From assembly GCA_029298735.1 (NCBI GenBank), contig JANSLP010000180.1, positions 1 to 64,000 on the forward strand: DNA of 64,000 nt, written 5' to 3'. The position numbers and the translations under genes are program-made. This DNA is from Ophiostoma sp. CBS 140.51. Taxonomy: Eukaryota; Ascomycota; Sordariomycetes; Ophiostomatales; Ophiostomataceae. The stretch's first letter is position 1; each line of letters opens with the position of its first letter. This document shows positions 35,001-46,587 of this stretch, one piece after another. Below the pieces are notes generated by a model. The model did not search any database and had not been told where the DNA came from. It saw only the letters and a list, made by a program, of their open reading frames with translations.

Positions 35001-37328
35001 ATGTCTGTTGTGTCTGGCTCACGGTTGATTATTCAACGGCGAGAATACGACGTGGGGTTGCAGTGTTGGTCTATCAAGGGTGTAAAAATACGAGTACGGC
35101 GGGAATATCGAGAACAAAAAGAAACAGAAACACCAGAGGGAGCCTCTTATCACCGTCTTTGAATTTCATTCGTCGTTACCTTTCTTCCTAGATTTGATTT
35201 CGATTTTCACATTGTCGCGAGGCGTCCATTCAGATGCGAGAACGTTGCTGCGAAATTGAAAGTCGCCGGGATATTTTGTAGTCACACAGCTGAAGTTCTC
35301 ACCCTCACCGGAATGCTGGCACTACCTTTGTTAAAGAAAAAAAAAATATGTGCCCGGCTCTTGAGGGACGTTGGGTGCGAGGCTTCACTTATCACCGTGT
35401 AGGCAACCATGGGAAGTCTGAGATGTGAGGTACATAGCAGGAAGCACAAGGAAGACCCGACGGCTCCTGAGTTGTTGTTGCACTACAGGCGCTGCTGCAA
35501 AGTTAAAACTGGATTTCTTGTGTAATGTTGCTTTCGACCGTGGATGGGGCTCTTGACTCGTAGTAGAGCTCGCTGGATGTTCCGGAGGGTAGTGTGTTCT
35601 GACGATGTGTTTCTTCTTTGCAACAATAGAATGGAAGACGGGCGAAGGAAAGGTGACGTATCACTCTCCCTGTCGGACTTGTTATCTTGTCCGAGCTAGT
35701 CCTCCTGGGCTTCATATTCCGTGTGTATTCGTAGCGTTTCTGTCCTTCACGATCTTTGACGGCCTATGTGGTTTCCAAGAGTCACTGCTGTTTGCTTCAT
35801 TGACCTATTCAACGGCTATAGAATACACGCAAGCTAAACGAATGATTTTACTAGTGAGTCTAGATGTTGATCACCAAAGATTCAAAACGAAAAGCCGATG
35901 GGAATGACGAAACAGTCATATATAGAGGCTCGATATTAACAGACCAAAACAACGGGCATAATTGACAGCAATATAGCCATATGGCGCACGCGCGTGCCCG
36001 TGTTAAAACATTAACGTGAACGCGAGAATAAAGCGGGGTGGATTACGTGTATATTGCTTCCTAATAAGCCTTTCTCCTTTCTCAACTGGAAGAATGCTCT
36101 GTGCAGAGGTAATGGGTCGTTTACACCGGTTGAATTCCCACGCGCAGTCAAATCCTCTGCTATTGTTTCATTCCCTTTTCCACGCCCTCCTTACTCGCCC
36201 ATGACTCTCCGAGTATATTTCTTCTCCACGCACGCCTAGTTAATCATATGATCGCTTGCTGGAAAAACAAATAAATTTGGGGCCCTTGCGCCTTGTCGTG
36301 GGGGATCGGACCTCATATCTCGAGCAATGCCTGTGATCGACCGGGCCCAATGAAGGGGAAGGGTCCTTTATAATTGCATCAAAACACACCCCTTTCACAT
36401 GTTTGCTCGTGTCTCATGCTCGTGCCCGAAAGTGCGATCTCAACCAGGACCGAGCCTAATGGCAAAAGCAATCTACCTGGAAACACGTCAAGCTGTCGTG
36501 GTCGGGATATTCAGGAACTTCCGTGTCGATCGTGGCAGTTGCAGTAACAAGAAAAATATGTGCCACTTCCCTCCTGTTCTATATTTTGAGACCTTAGTGC
36601 TGGTAGCCCAGGCTTACTTTTCCAGTCGGTGATGTACAATCCCACGAGCCATGACGCCCATTCTCTATCCCACCGTAGCCTTTGACGATACTGAAAAACA
36701 AGATAAAATAAGAGAAACAATCGGTTCATATCACGTAATAGTCACATGGTAGTTCTATTCAACACCAGAGCTATTACTGCACTATTTCTTACATTTGATG
36801 TTCTAAATAGCCAATTCATGGGTTCAGATGTTGTGCTAGATGGTGTTATGAGGATGAGAGGTTGCATGGATTAGAAACTGGTCCGGTTACCAGGCCAGGT
36901 CGACATTTTCAGGTTAAGAATTATCTCACCACATTCGAAATATTGTAGGCAAAAATAGGAGAGAATACCAAAAAAAATTCGAATAGAGTTTATGTTGCTG
37001 ACCTGGGATTTGTGTTGTTTTGTTTGTCGTCGCCTAAATCCACAGCCTTCTCTGGTTGACACCCACTTTAGCCCTGCTATAGCGCAAGGCTTCAGGTGGC
37101 AAGCTTGTGCCTGTAATTGCCACTGCGCACCAGCCCAAGCTACAGTGCGATAACGATAAGCTTGGCCCAGCAAAGCCGCTGATTCGTCAGCGGGTGGCAT
37201 CGACTGGATTTTTTTCTGCCCTGCAAAGCCTGCCGCCGCTTGGGACATCAACTCAGTAGTTGTGAACAACAGCCTTGAAACCCAACGAAGGCTCTACAGA
37301 CGCTGCACAGAACACACAAAACACAACG
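32049..37328. other. 5.3 kb divergent intergenic region
   Basis: Lies between the start of DPB4 (minus) and the start of DIS3 (plus), and so includes both promoters. TG-rich repeats occur at about 34,717-34,750. A possible small minus-strand gene next to DIS3 (36,871-37,248) is listed separately. The rest is AT-rich with no supported gene. A tRNA-like patch near 36,281-36,349 was examined and rejected. Confidence 0.4.
36871..37248 (-). CDS. Possible small ORF divergent from DIS3
   Basis: An ATG at 37248, 81 bp from the DIS3 start and on the opposite strand, opens a 125-codon frame. Its first 85 codons are GC-richer than the surroundings and protein-like (MSQAAAGFAGQKKIQSMPPA, DESAALLGQAYRYRTVAW). 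The second part becomes AT-rich and is probably not coding. Farther along the same strand, a good 3' splice signal (TTGTTTTTCAG, ending at about 36,691) precedes a short frame reading YRQRLRWDREWASWLVGLYI. These could be exons of one small gene, but I could not find a consistent spliced model. I recognise no family; the frame may also be chance sequence in a promoter. Confidence 0.2.
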   Translation of the reverse strand: MSQAAAGFAGQKKIQSMPPADESAALLGQAYRYRTVAWAGAQWQLQAQACHLKPCAIAGLKWVSTREGCGFRRRQTKQHKSQVSNINSIRIFFGILSYFCLQYFECGEIILNLKMSTWPGNRTSF

Positions 37329-40300
37329 ATGGCGACATTAAAACGACCCGCACCCGCCGACGAGGGCATTGGGCCCAACCTGTCCAGCAAGACGTTTGTC
37401 CGCACGACGAAGAGCGGCAAGGTCCAGAAGATTGTCCGCGAAGTCTACCTGCGCCAGGATATTCCCTGCTCGTCGCAGCTCTGCGTGACGTGCCAGGAGA
37501 ACGCACCGCGCGATGCTGCCGGCCATGGTAAGTTTTGGGGAAGCTGTTTATGCCCTACCTACCTCGCACAACTACTAACTCTTCTTTCTTCCTCCAGTCT
37601 CTCCCTTCGTTCTCAGCGACCGCCCTGCTGGCACGACTGCCTACCCGCAGGGCCACTACCTCGTTCCCGACACCAATGCCTTTTTGACCGCCATGGACCT
37701 CTTTGAGCAGACCTCATCTTTTTACGACGTGATAGTGCTGCAGGTTGTGCTTGAGGAGGTGCGCAACCGCTCGCTGCCGCTCTACAACCGCCTCATTGGC
37801 CTCACACGCAGCGACGAGAAGCGCTTCTACGTCTTCTTCAACGAGTTCCGCCTCGAGACCTATGTTACCCGCGAATCCGGCGAGACCATCAACGACCGCA
37901 ACGACCGCGCCGTCCGCCGTGCCGTCAAGTGGTACACCGAGCACCTGGCCACGGCCGCCGCTCACGTTGGCAAACCGACACCGGCCGTCGTCATGCTCAG
38001 CAACGACCGCGACAACCTGCGCAAGGCCCGCAGCGACGGCCTGGCGGCGAGCTCGCTGGCCGATTACGTGCGCGGACTGGAGAATGCCGATGTGCTGCTC
38101 GATATGATCCCGGAGACACAGGACCCGTCCGTCACGGCGTCGCGCGAGGAGAAGAAGGCCGGCGCCAACGGCCACCACCTGTACCCGGAGTACATGACCA
38201 TGTCCAAGATGATGACGGGCGTGAAGAGCGGCCTGCTGCACCAGGGAAACTTCAACGTATCTCCCTACAACTACCTAGAGGGATCGGTGCGCGTGCCTGC
38301 CTTTCCCAAGGCTCTGTTGATCCTTGGTCGCGAGAACATCAACCGCGCCGTCGATGGCGATACTGTCGTTGTCGAGGTGCTCCCCCGCGACCAGTGGAAG
38401 CAGCCGTCCACCAAGATTATCGATGAGGAGACTGTCACAAAGAACGAGAGCGCCGACGGTGGTGACGGCGAGGATGATGCAGCTGGTGGCAGCCGCGGCG
38501 GTGACCTGGTCTCGGCCAAGGAGCGCAAGGCGTTGCAGGAGGAGGTGAAGCGGACACAGGCGCTGGCTGGCCAAAGAGCGACCGGCAAGGATGGTAAGAA
38601 CGAGCCGTCGACTTATGTGGAGCCAACAGCACGAGTCGTCGGCATCATCCGCCGGAACTGGCGCCAGTACGTCGGCCACATTGATCAAACGTCGGCCAGC
38701 AAGGCGACAGGCCAGGGCCGGAAGCAGGAGTCGGTGTTTGTCATTCCCATGGACAAGAAGATTCCCAAGATCCGCCTGCGGACACGGCAAGCGAGCGAGC
38801 TGCTGGGCAAGCGCATCCTGGTCGCCATGGATGCCTGGGACCGGGACTCGCGCCACCCTGTCGGCCACTTTATCCGGTCACTCGGTGAGCTGGAGACCAA
38901 GGCCGCCGAGACAGAGGCACTGCTGCTTGAATACGATGTGCAGTACCGTCCCTTCCCCAAGACCGTGCTGGACTGCTTGCCTGCCGAGGGCCACGATTGG
39001 CGCGTGCCTACTAGCAAGGAGGACCCCGGCTGGGTGGATCGCGAAGACTTGCGTGACCTCTTGATCTGCAGCATCGACCCCATCGGCTGCCAGGATATCG
39101 ATGATGCCTTGCACGCACGCCCCCTGCCCAACGGCAACTTTGAGGTCGGTGTCCACATTGCCGACGTGTCGCACTTTGTGCGGCCCAACAATGCCATGGA
39201 CCTCGAGGCCAGCGTTCGTGGCACCACTGTCTACCTGGTCGACAAGCGCATTGACATGTTGCCGATGCTGCTGGGAACTGACCTGTGCTCGCTGAAGCCG
39301 TACGTGGAGCGCTTCGCTTTCTCGGTGATTTGGGAGATCACGTCTGATGCAGATGTCGTCGATGTGCGTTTCACCAAGTCGGTGATCCGGTCGCGCGAGG
39401 CTTTCAGCTACGAACAGGCACAATTGCGCATTGATGACGTCTCCGAACAGGACGACCTGACAAAGGGTATGCGCACGCTCCTGGCCCTGTCCAAGAAGCT
39501 CAAGCAGAAGCGTCTGGATGCTGGTGCGCTGAGCCTATCGTCGCCCGAGGTCAAGGTGCAGATGGAGTCGGAGACCTCCGATCCCATTGACGTGCAGACC
39601 AAGGCGTTGCTCGACACCAACTCGCTTGTTGAGGAGTTCATGTTGTTGGCCAACATTGCCGTGGCCACCAAGATTTACGATTCTTTCCCTCAGACGGCAC
39701 TGCTGCGTCGCCACGCCTCGCCGCCCAAGACCAACTTTGACGAGCTGTCTCGCCAACTGCGCGCTGCTGGTCCCGTCAGCAGCGATGAGGGTTTTGTCCT
39801 GAGTGTTGAGTCGTCCAAGGCGCTGGCCGAGAGCCTAAATGCCTGCGTGGACCCTAACGAGCCCTTCTTCAACACGCTGATCCGTATTCTCGCTACCCGC
39901 TGCATGACGGCTGCCGAGTACTTTACGGCTGGTTCTCTGGCGTACCCCGAGTTCCGCCATTACGGTCTGGCATCGCCCATCTACACCCACTTCACATCGC
40001 CCATTCGGCGGTATGCTGATCTGGTTGTGCACCGGCAGCTTGCTGCTGCCATTGGCTACTCGTCCAGCGCGACTGCCACCCGTGGCCGCCTGACGGCCGT
40101 CTGCCGCAACATCAACATGCGCCACCGCAACGCACAACTTGCTGGCCGTGCCAGTATTGCATACTATGTCGGCCAAGCTGTCCGCGGTAAGGAGACAGTG
40201 GCTGAGGGCTTTGTGATGCGCGTGTTCAGCAACGGTTTTGTGGTGCTCGTTCCCCGGTTTGGCATAGAGAGCCCAATTAGGCTTCGGGACTTGGCTACGC

Positions 40301-40491
40301 CGGAGCCAGCCGCCACGTTCGATGCCGACAAGTACGTGCTCGAGACGAGCAGAGCCGTTCCAACGGGCAAGGGCGACGAGACCAAGCTGGAGCCGGTGAC
40401 GATTCGCCTGTTCCAGAAGGTCAATGTGCGTATCACGGACCACAAGGACGAGACGACGGGCAAGCGGAGTGCACGCATGGAGCTGGTTTAG
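37329..40491 (+). CDS. DIS3: Exosome complex exonuclease Dis3/Rrp44
   Basis: Two exons, 37329-37527 and 37598-40491, with a 70-bp intron (GTAAGT donor, ACTAACT branch point, CCTCCAG acceptor). The product is 1,030 residues. The N-terminal CR3 cysteines sit at Cys47, Cys52 and Cys55 (IPCSSQLCVTC). The PIN endonuclease domain follows, with Asp91 in VPDTNAFL and Glu120 in LEEVRNRS. Next come cold-shock domains, then the RNB exoribonuclease domain with metal-binding acids Asp560, Asp566, Asp568 and Asp569 (SIDPIGCQDIDDAL). The YFTAGSLAYPEFRHYGLA and YTHFTSPIRRYADLVVHRQL blocks are RNB hallmarks, and a C-terminal S1 domain is present. Dis3 is the catalytic subunit of the RNA exosome and degrades RNA 3' to 5' in nucleus and cytoplasm. 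All key residues are intact. Confidence 0.96.
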
Positions 40492-40808
40492 GCATAGTTA
40501 CAGTTAGGTATGGGTGGGAAACGCATAATTGGTAGCATGTCTTCTCACAGCTGTGTATCATATACCCGGAGTATAAAATTTGCATTTAGAATATTCAAAA
40601 TAGAAGGGTAAACAAAATAACAAATGGAATTGAATTCAATGTACAGTGAGTGTGTATATAAAAGAGGATGCAAAAAAAAGAAGAACAACAAAATAGATGT
40701 AGCAACGGCAGCTATTACCAAAAAACGGCATCGTTGCTGCACCCAACAAAATTACACATTACCTATTGGCCTCGCGTGGCCATTTGCACTTATTTCGGGT
40801 GCCCGATT
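40492..40808. other. Convergent intergenic region
   Basis: 317 bp between the 3' ends of DIS3 and the PhoD-like phosphatase gene. AT-rich, as expected for overlapping 3' untranslated regions; nothing else is seen. Confidence 0.5.
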
Positions 40809-43800
40809 TTACGCCGACGACGCTGTTGTGGTCGAACGGTTTCCCGTGTTCGGCCGGCTCGACCGGAAGTGGTGAGGCACTCTCGGGACGGGTGGCGGGC
40901 CCGTGTAGTCCAGGGCTGGGATGGTAAGACCGTACGGCTCGGTCTTGCCCTGCGGGTCATGCTGGTCAATCTCGACGCGGATGCAAATATCAAGACTGCC
41001 GTCGTTGCCCTTGCCGTGCAGTTCGCTTGCTGCCTTGTGTTCGGTACCAGCGCCCTCCTCACCTGCGTGCAAGGCATAGTGGCCACTGCGACCATTACCC
41101 CCGGAGTTCGACTCGCCGCTGGCACCACCTGTAGCGCTACCACCGGCGCTTGAACCCGGAGGAAGACCGTTGGCGCCGTTTTCTCTGCGTCTTGAAAGCG
41201 ACCGGCGACCAAAGCGAGAAGAGCCTCGTGACGAAGGCGGCGCTGCGGCTGGTGTCACGGGTGGCTGTAATTGCCCAGCAGCATCCGTAGCTGGTGGCCG
41301 CGGCCGGCTGCGCTCTTCGGACTCGGCATTATTTGGCGAGTTCTCCGTAATAATGGCGAAGTTCCGACTCGGCATTGTTACTTGGTTGTGGCTGGCCGTC
41401 TTGGTTGATGTGCCGGGGTCCTTGTTGAACAGCTTGAACAGCGTCTCGTCGGTCGAGCTATTCAGATGGTGGATCTTATTACGGCGGGCGAGCAGATTCG
41501 CAATCGCGGCCGGGGGCGGCTTGTTAGTGATAGCCGACGAGACGACGTTGATCATGAGACGGTAGTCGTGCTCGGATGCAATGTTGAGGCCGGGGTTGGC
41601 GTAGAAGCGGCCCAAGGCTGCAAGATGTACATCACCTCCCAGGATTGTGATGCGCACGGAATGCTCCGCACTCAGAACCTGGAGACGCTCAATAAACCAG
41701 TTACGCTCCTTCTTATGGGTGCGTGCGGTGTAGTGGTCGTCAAGGTCGTCGAGCAGATCAACGCTGCCGTCAAAGTAGTTGAAGAAGCCACCGCCAAGGC
41801 CGAACCGGCGGTTCATAAACTTGACTGGGCCAAGGAGGGGGCTTGAGAAGACATTTTCCAGCCAAGTCAGGCGCTGAAGAGTTGTTAGTTGCGATACACT
41901 GAACGGTATGTTGGTGGACAGGAACCCAAAACTCACAGGATAAGCAATGGGAATACCGAGGAGCAGAATGAGATGCTTAATGGGTTCATCTGCCGCAGCA
42001 GCAGCCCGTAATTCCGCTGTCAAGCGGGAGAAGATCTGCTCATAGGTCTCCGGGTAGTTGACTTGATGGCGAGTTCGCTGTTCATTGTTAGATTTTGTTG
42101 AGTCTGAAGGACGACGGAACAAACAAATAAATACCTCTGTACGTGCGTCGAGTCCGACAAAGGCCATACGGGCGCCTAGCTTGCAGTACATGTTGTGAGA
42201 GTACTCCGCGACATAGGGCTATGCGTAACAGGGTCAGTTACTGCTATTGAAAACATGGAGAGTTTGAAAAGTCTACTTACTCCTGGCTTCGAGCCAATGA
42301 TGTAATTGGACTCGATGATAGGAGGCGCAACATATGTGTCGACAAGCTGTGCAGGGTCGGGCTTGTGCGCCTCTGCAACCTGGGGGGCATCTGTGTTTTG
42401 TTAGTCCAATTCGATGGAGATATTGTTCTCACCCAAGACTCGGAATAATAGCTTACCAGAGGTGTATGTCGATGCTGGTGGTGGCAGGTGGTGCTGGAAC
42501 AGCATGTAGTATTTGTGGGCGGTACCTCCAATACCACGGAACACCTGATGCAACCTTGTTAGTGCATACTGAACTGCAACTGTAAGGCCCAAATCGGCAA
42601 TGAACTTACGTCGCACTTCATGAACTCGTTGACATACGAGCCGAAACCGTCGATAATCTATTGTCACATGCCGATTAGCTTTGTCTTCCATAGAGATTGT
42701 CTAAAAGTGTAGTCACGCACATCGTGATCGTCCCAAATGTTCAACTGGGGAATCTGGCCGTTTGTCGCCGCGAAAGGCTCCGTCGAGTACCACTCAATGT
42801 AGTTGTTCAGGTAGAAGTCGTCGCAGGCTGCGCGGAGCTTCTCAGTGAAGGGGAAGTCGCGGCGCTTCTTGGGGTTGCCGATAGCAGTCCATTCGCGGAG
42901 CGGGCCGGAGACACGGATGCTGTCGTTGTAGATCTGGTCACCGCCACCAATCATGACGTGGAAGGGCGTCTTCGCATGGCACCGGATAACGTCGTTCCAC
43001 AGGGCAGGGCCGCTCCAAGCGTCTTCGTCTGTGCCGACACTGAAGCCGTTGCAGGAGAAGAACAGGATGCGCATGGCTTCTGTGATGGCCGGAACGGAGA
43101 AAATGCTAGTGCGCGGCTTACTCTCGCTCTTGTAGCGGAGCCCGGGGAATGAGTACTGCCAGCGCGACTCGGTCTCACCCATTGGGACGGACAGGTCAAA
43201 CCGCCAGAAGGTGTTGCGCGGGTCAGAGTAAAGGCAGATACCCTGGATCTCCTGCGTGTTACCGCTGCTAGCCTTTCCGACGGCGCCTGTCCCGTTCGTC
43301 CCATTTGTGGCCGGGCCGTCCGCTGGTGTCGGTGCCGCCGCCTGATCAGCCGCATTGCCAGCAGGTCCGAGAATGGCAGTGGGAACGAACTGCTGTGTCT
43401 TGCCACCGCCGCGGGTGACAATAAGAGCGCTTCCGATCCAACGGTCGCCCTCCATGCGGCGGTAGTTCAACAGCGGGCCCACGATTACCTCCTTGCCGTC
43501 AGCAGGCACGCCCTTCACTTGTCCATCAGCTGTAGTAGGGGGCGCAGAAGCTGCTGCGTCCACTTTGCCGGGGACAACAATTGGCTTAAATCTTGAGGCC
43601 GAGACCGAGTTGGGGCTGTTCTTGGCCGATCCCTTGGCGGAGGACGAGCCAGCGGCAGCACCGTCCGTCGCGACCGCCTCTGAGGGTGTGATTCGCGAGG
43701 CGTTCAGAAAGGCTGTCAGGTCCTTGACGTCGCTGCGGGCACCTTCCTCGTCGCGCGGCTGGCTGGCGGTTGCGGCAGCGTGGCGCGCATAGGCCGACGA

Positions 43801-43947
43801 CTCCTGGTGACGCCATCGGTTAGCAGACGCGTACGGGTTGCGCCCGCTGGTCGCACTGGTGGCGCCAATGTTGTCAATCTCGTCGAGTTCGTCGTCAACG
43901 GTGCCGCCGTGGTGGTGCGGAAGGTGTGGGTGGTGTCGCTCGGCCAT
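40809..43947 (-). CDS. PhoD-like phosphatase domain protein
   Basis: Seven exons: 43947-42721, 42657-42610, 42544-42457, 42390-42281, 42218-42135, 42077-41937 and 41873-40809. The six introns (57-66 bp) have clear donors and, in several, CTAAC branch points. The product is 920 residues. Residues 1-220 are Ala/Gly/Ser/Thr-rich. Metallophosphatase-type motifs follow: AMRILFFSCNGFSVG, MIGGGDQIYND, then NIWDDHD joined across the first splice to IIDGFGSY, and later RITILGGDVHLAALGRF. The aspartates, the Asn/His pair and the GGDxH element match metal-binding blocks of PhoD-like enzymes. The last 220 residues are basic, Ser/Gly-rich and probably disordered. Fungal members of this cytosolic-looking class are annotated as phosphatases, but substrates are mostly unknown. 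No signal peptide, which separates it from secreted bacterial PhoD. Confidence 0.9.
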
Positions 43948-46587
43948 GGTTGCGTCGGCGGATTTGTAGATTTGTGTGTGAGAAGGTCGGGTAGCACAAG
44001 AGCTCGCAAGCTAAGAGCTTCGAGTTGCTGTCAGTCGAGTTGCGAAGCAGAAGCAAAAGAGAGGCAAAAATGCCCCAAGACTTCGGCTAGTCGGTGTTCA
44101 AAGGGCGGAACTGGGCGTCTAAGGGTTGTTGCTAGGTGGCGTGTCTCGTCTTACTCTTTCGTAAACAGATGTCGCGCCGCTGGAGGTTTCGGGCGGATAA
44201 AACGGCGGGCCAAGAACCAATGCGCCAATGCTGACGACAGTATGGGGACGAAACGGGATATCGAGGCTGACGGCTGGCGAGCTGTCTCGAAGACAGCAGA
44301 AGGGGGGAAGAAAAAGAGAAAAAAGTAAGAGAGGGGGGAGGGAGAGAAAAAAGTAGAGAGGAAGAGATAGTCTGTGGATGCCGACAGAGTGACGAAAGTG
44401 AGAAAACCAACAGCTCTTAATTTAGGGGCAACAACAATCCAACAACACCCAACAACAATACTAGAAAAACAGCTTACGTCGTAGGAAGCTTGGCGCAAGG
44501 GGTGGGTTTTGGAGATTAGCGTTGGACGACGGCGGACAAAAGAATCAGGAGCAGGGCAGCTGGGGGTTCTCCTTTTGGGATGGACAGGACAATGAAATGC
44601 GAAAAGCGAATTGTGACAGACGAGGGTAAAGATGCTAGCTAGCTGCAAATTAAAAGGGCAAAATGCGAAGCGAGCAACAAAGGTAAAACTTTGCAAAACG
44701 CCGGACACGAAAAAGGAAAGAAAGAGAGAGGACTTAGTTAAGATGGTGAGGATGGCGGCAACCCAATAGCACGGCGCTCATTAGGAGCAAGAACTGACAA
44801 ATTTGGCAGTCGTCGCATGGATCAACAGCGGGATCCAGCAGGAAGGAAGCACCAACGCGCACAGGGCAGGGAGAAAGGGCGCGGTTCGAGCTGCCAAGAT
44901 CGTAGCTTCCCCTAGCTGTGTCTATCCATACCAGGCAGGGGCAGAAGAAGCAGCAGGGGTAGACGAATGAGAAGGGGCAGAAACGGAAAGAACGGACGAC
45001 GACATACAGTGCAAGACAGTGTGCGCAACAGCTAAACAGCGCCAAGTCACCAACAGGGAGCAGTTGGCGTACAAGAATTCGTTTATTCACGGATTGAGCG
45101 GTTGTAAACCATCTTTGTCGAGGTTGTCTCGTTGTGCGCCCTAACGCAGGCTGTTGCAGGTTTCTTTGTCTCTCTGTGTGAACAAAGTACGTCGACGTGC
45201 ATCTCCAACAAATCTGTTGCCAAGACGCAAGTAGCGTGTCTAATTCTTGTTTTTGGCGGGAAGAGATCTGGGTCGAAGAATGACGACACTGCCGAGACTG
45301 GCAGGGTTGGGCTAATAATTACTTTTCTGTTTCGAGTTTATGTTGCGATACATGGTGAAGAAGAGTTGCGGATGTGGCTGCAGAATATGGGCTCAATGGG
45401 ATGCCTCTTGCCTTTCGCACTTACATATGTAAATACGTATGTGGTAGTTCGACATATGTACAATTACATCAACCCCACACTGTGCATCTGTACCTCCAAG
45501 TGTTTATCTGCAGTTGCATCTGCAACATTGTACCTTTTGCCTTACATTTTGCCAGTCGAGCTACCTCGTTACCTCGCCTGATACTTACACAATCTGGTGT
45601 AGGCCTCCCGCTGCCTGCCGCACATCGCCGAACATGTGGCGCGAACCACTCTTTGGCCTCAACGCATGCGCCCCAATAAGAGGGTCGCTCGGGACACAAT
45701 TGATTGCCCTGCATGCGCTTGGCGCAAGGTCAACCCAACTGCAGGGGCCCGCGTCCCCAACAGTGGCCCAATGGAGTGTGTTCTAGTGTCGCCATATTGA
45801 CATTGGCTGTGCTTCTCAGCTGTGCTGCACGCATCGACTTTGATAGTGGCACCGTATCGCTGTAGATCGAATGGGTACTCACAATTACGACTTGGAAAAA
45901 AGAAAGGCAAAAGAGAATGGGCACGGACGAGCCACAAGGGTACGTATGTGCAATGACCGCATTTAGTCTTCTCTCATATTGTGATGCCATGTGCTAGAGC
46001 GGGTGCACTGACAGCTTCCTAACCGCATGTGTGATGCACACTCGAGGATCTTGGCTTTCGAGAGCAAGCACATATCACATTACTGCATTTTTATTTTAAG
46101 TAGTAGAACTATTTGCGTGTTTTGCCGGGCTGTTGGCCGCGGTGGAAGGAGAGGAAATGACATGTATATGTACATGGCCTTCAACAGAAGCGTTGTGAAA
46201 AGATAAAAACGGAAAAGAAGAGTCAGGCGTATATGTAGATGAACACCAAGAAATGTTGGAAAAGAGAAAAGAGAAAAGAGAAGAAAGAAGAAAGAAGAAA
46301 GAAGAAAGGTGAAAAAAATACTAGGAAAAGCGAGGTGACAATCTCGTGTAAGGGTATATCCTCCCTGATAGAACTGTGTTCCCCGGCCGTCCGTTTCGAC
46401 CATAATATCATACTGACGGACTCTCGCGGTCAAGAAAACGGAGCTCTAATATAAAGAAAAGAAAAGAAAAACACGTAATAGATGAAGAAGAATACCTCCC
46501 CCCAAAAGGTCAAAGAGGATAAGTGTATAAAAAGTGATAAATAAAAAAAGTAAACATAAAATATCAATGTGCTGCTGCACACCTTCC
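43948..46587. other. 2.6 kb intergenic region
   Basis: The part next to the PhoD-like gene (43,950-45,080) is purine-rich on the + strand, that is, a pyrimidine-rich leader on the gene's own strand. The middle holds scattered short frames (for example 45,132-45,581 plus), none convincing. A purine microsatellite lies at 46,261-46,308. No gene is called. Confidence 0.4.
46261..46308 (+). repeat. Purine microsatellite (GAAA/GAAAGAA)
   Basis: A 48-bp run of pure A/G made of AGAAAAG units followed by repeated AAGAAAG units. It lies 280 bp downstream of the 3' end of the Ser/Thr-rich membrane protein gene. Confidence 0.85.

Noticed and set aside
36281..36349. tRNA-like patch with GGGCCC at both ends and a TCCGATC loop-like element
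   Set aside because: The ends pair only because GGGCCC is self-complementary. The T-stem has a mismatch and a non-standard loop, and no consistent D-arm, anticodon arm and acceptor can be drawn on either strand.
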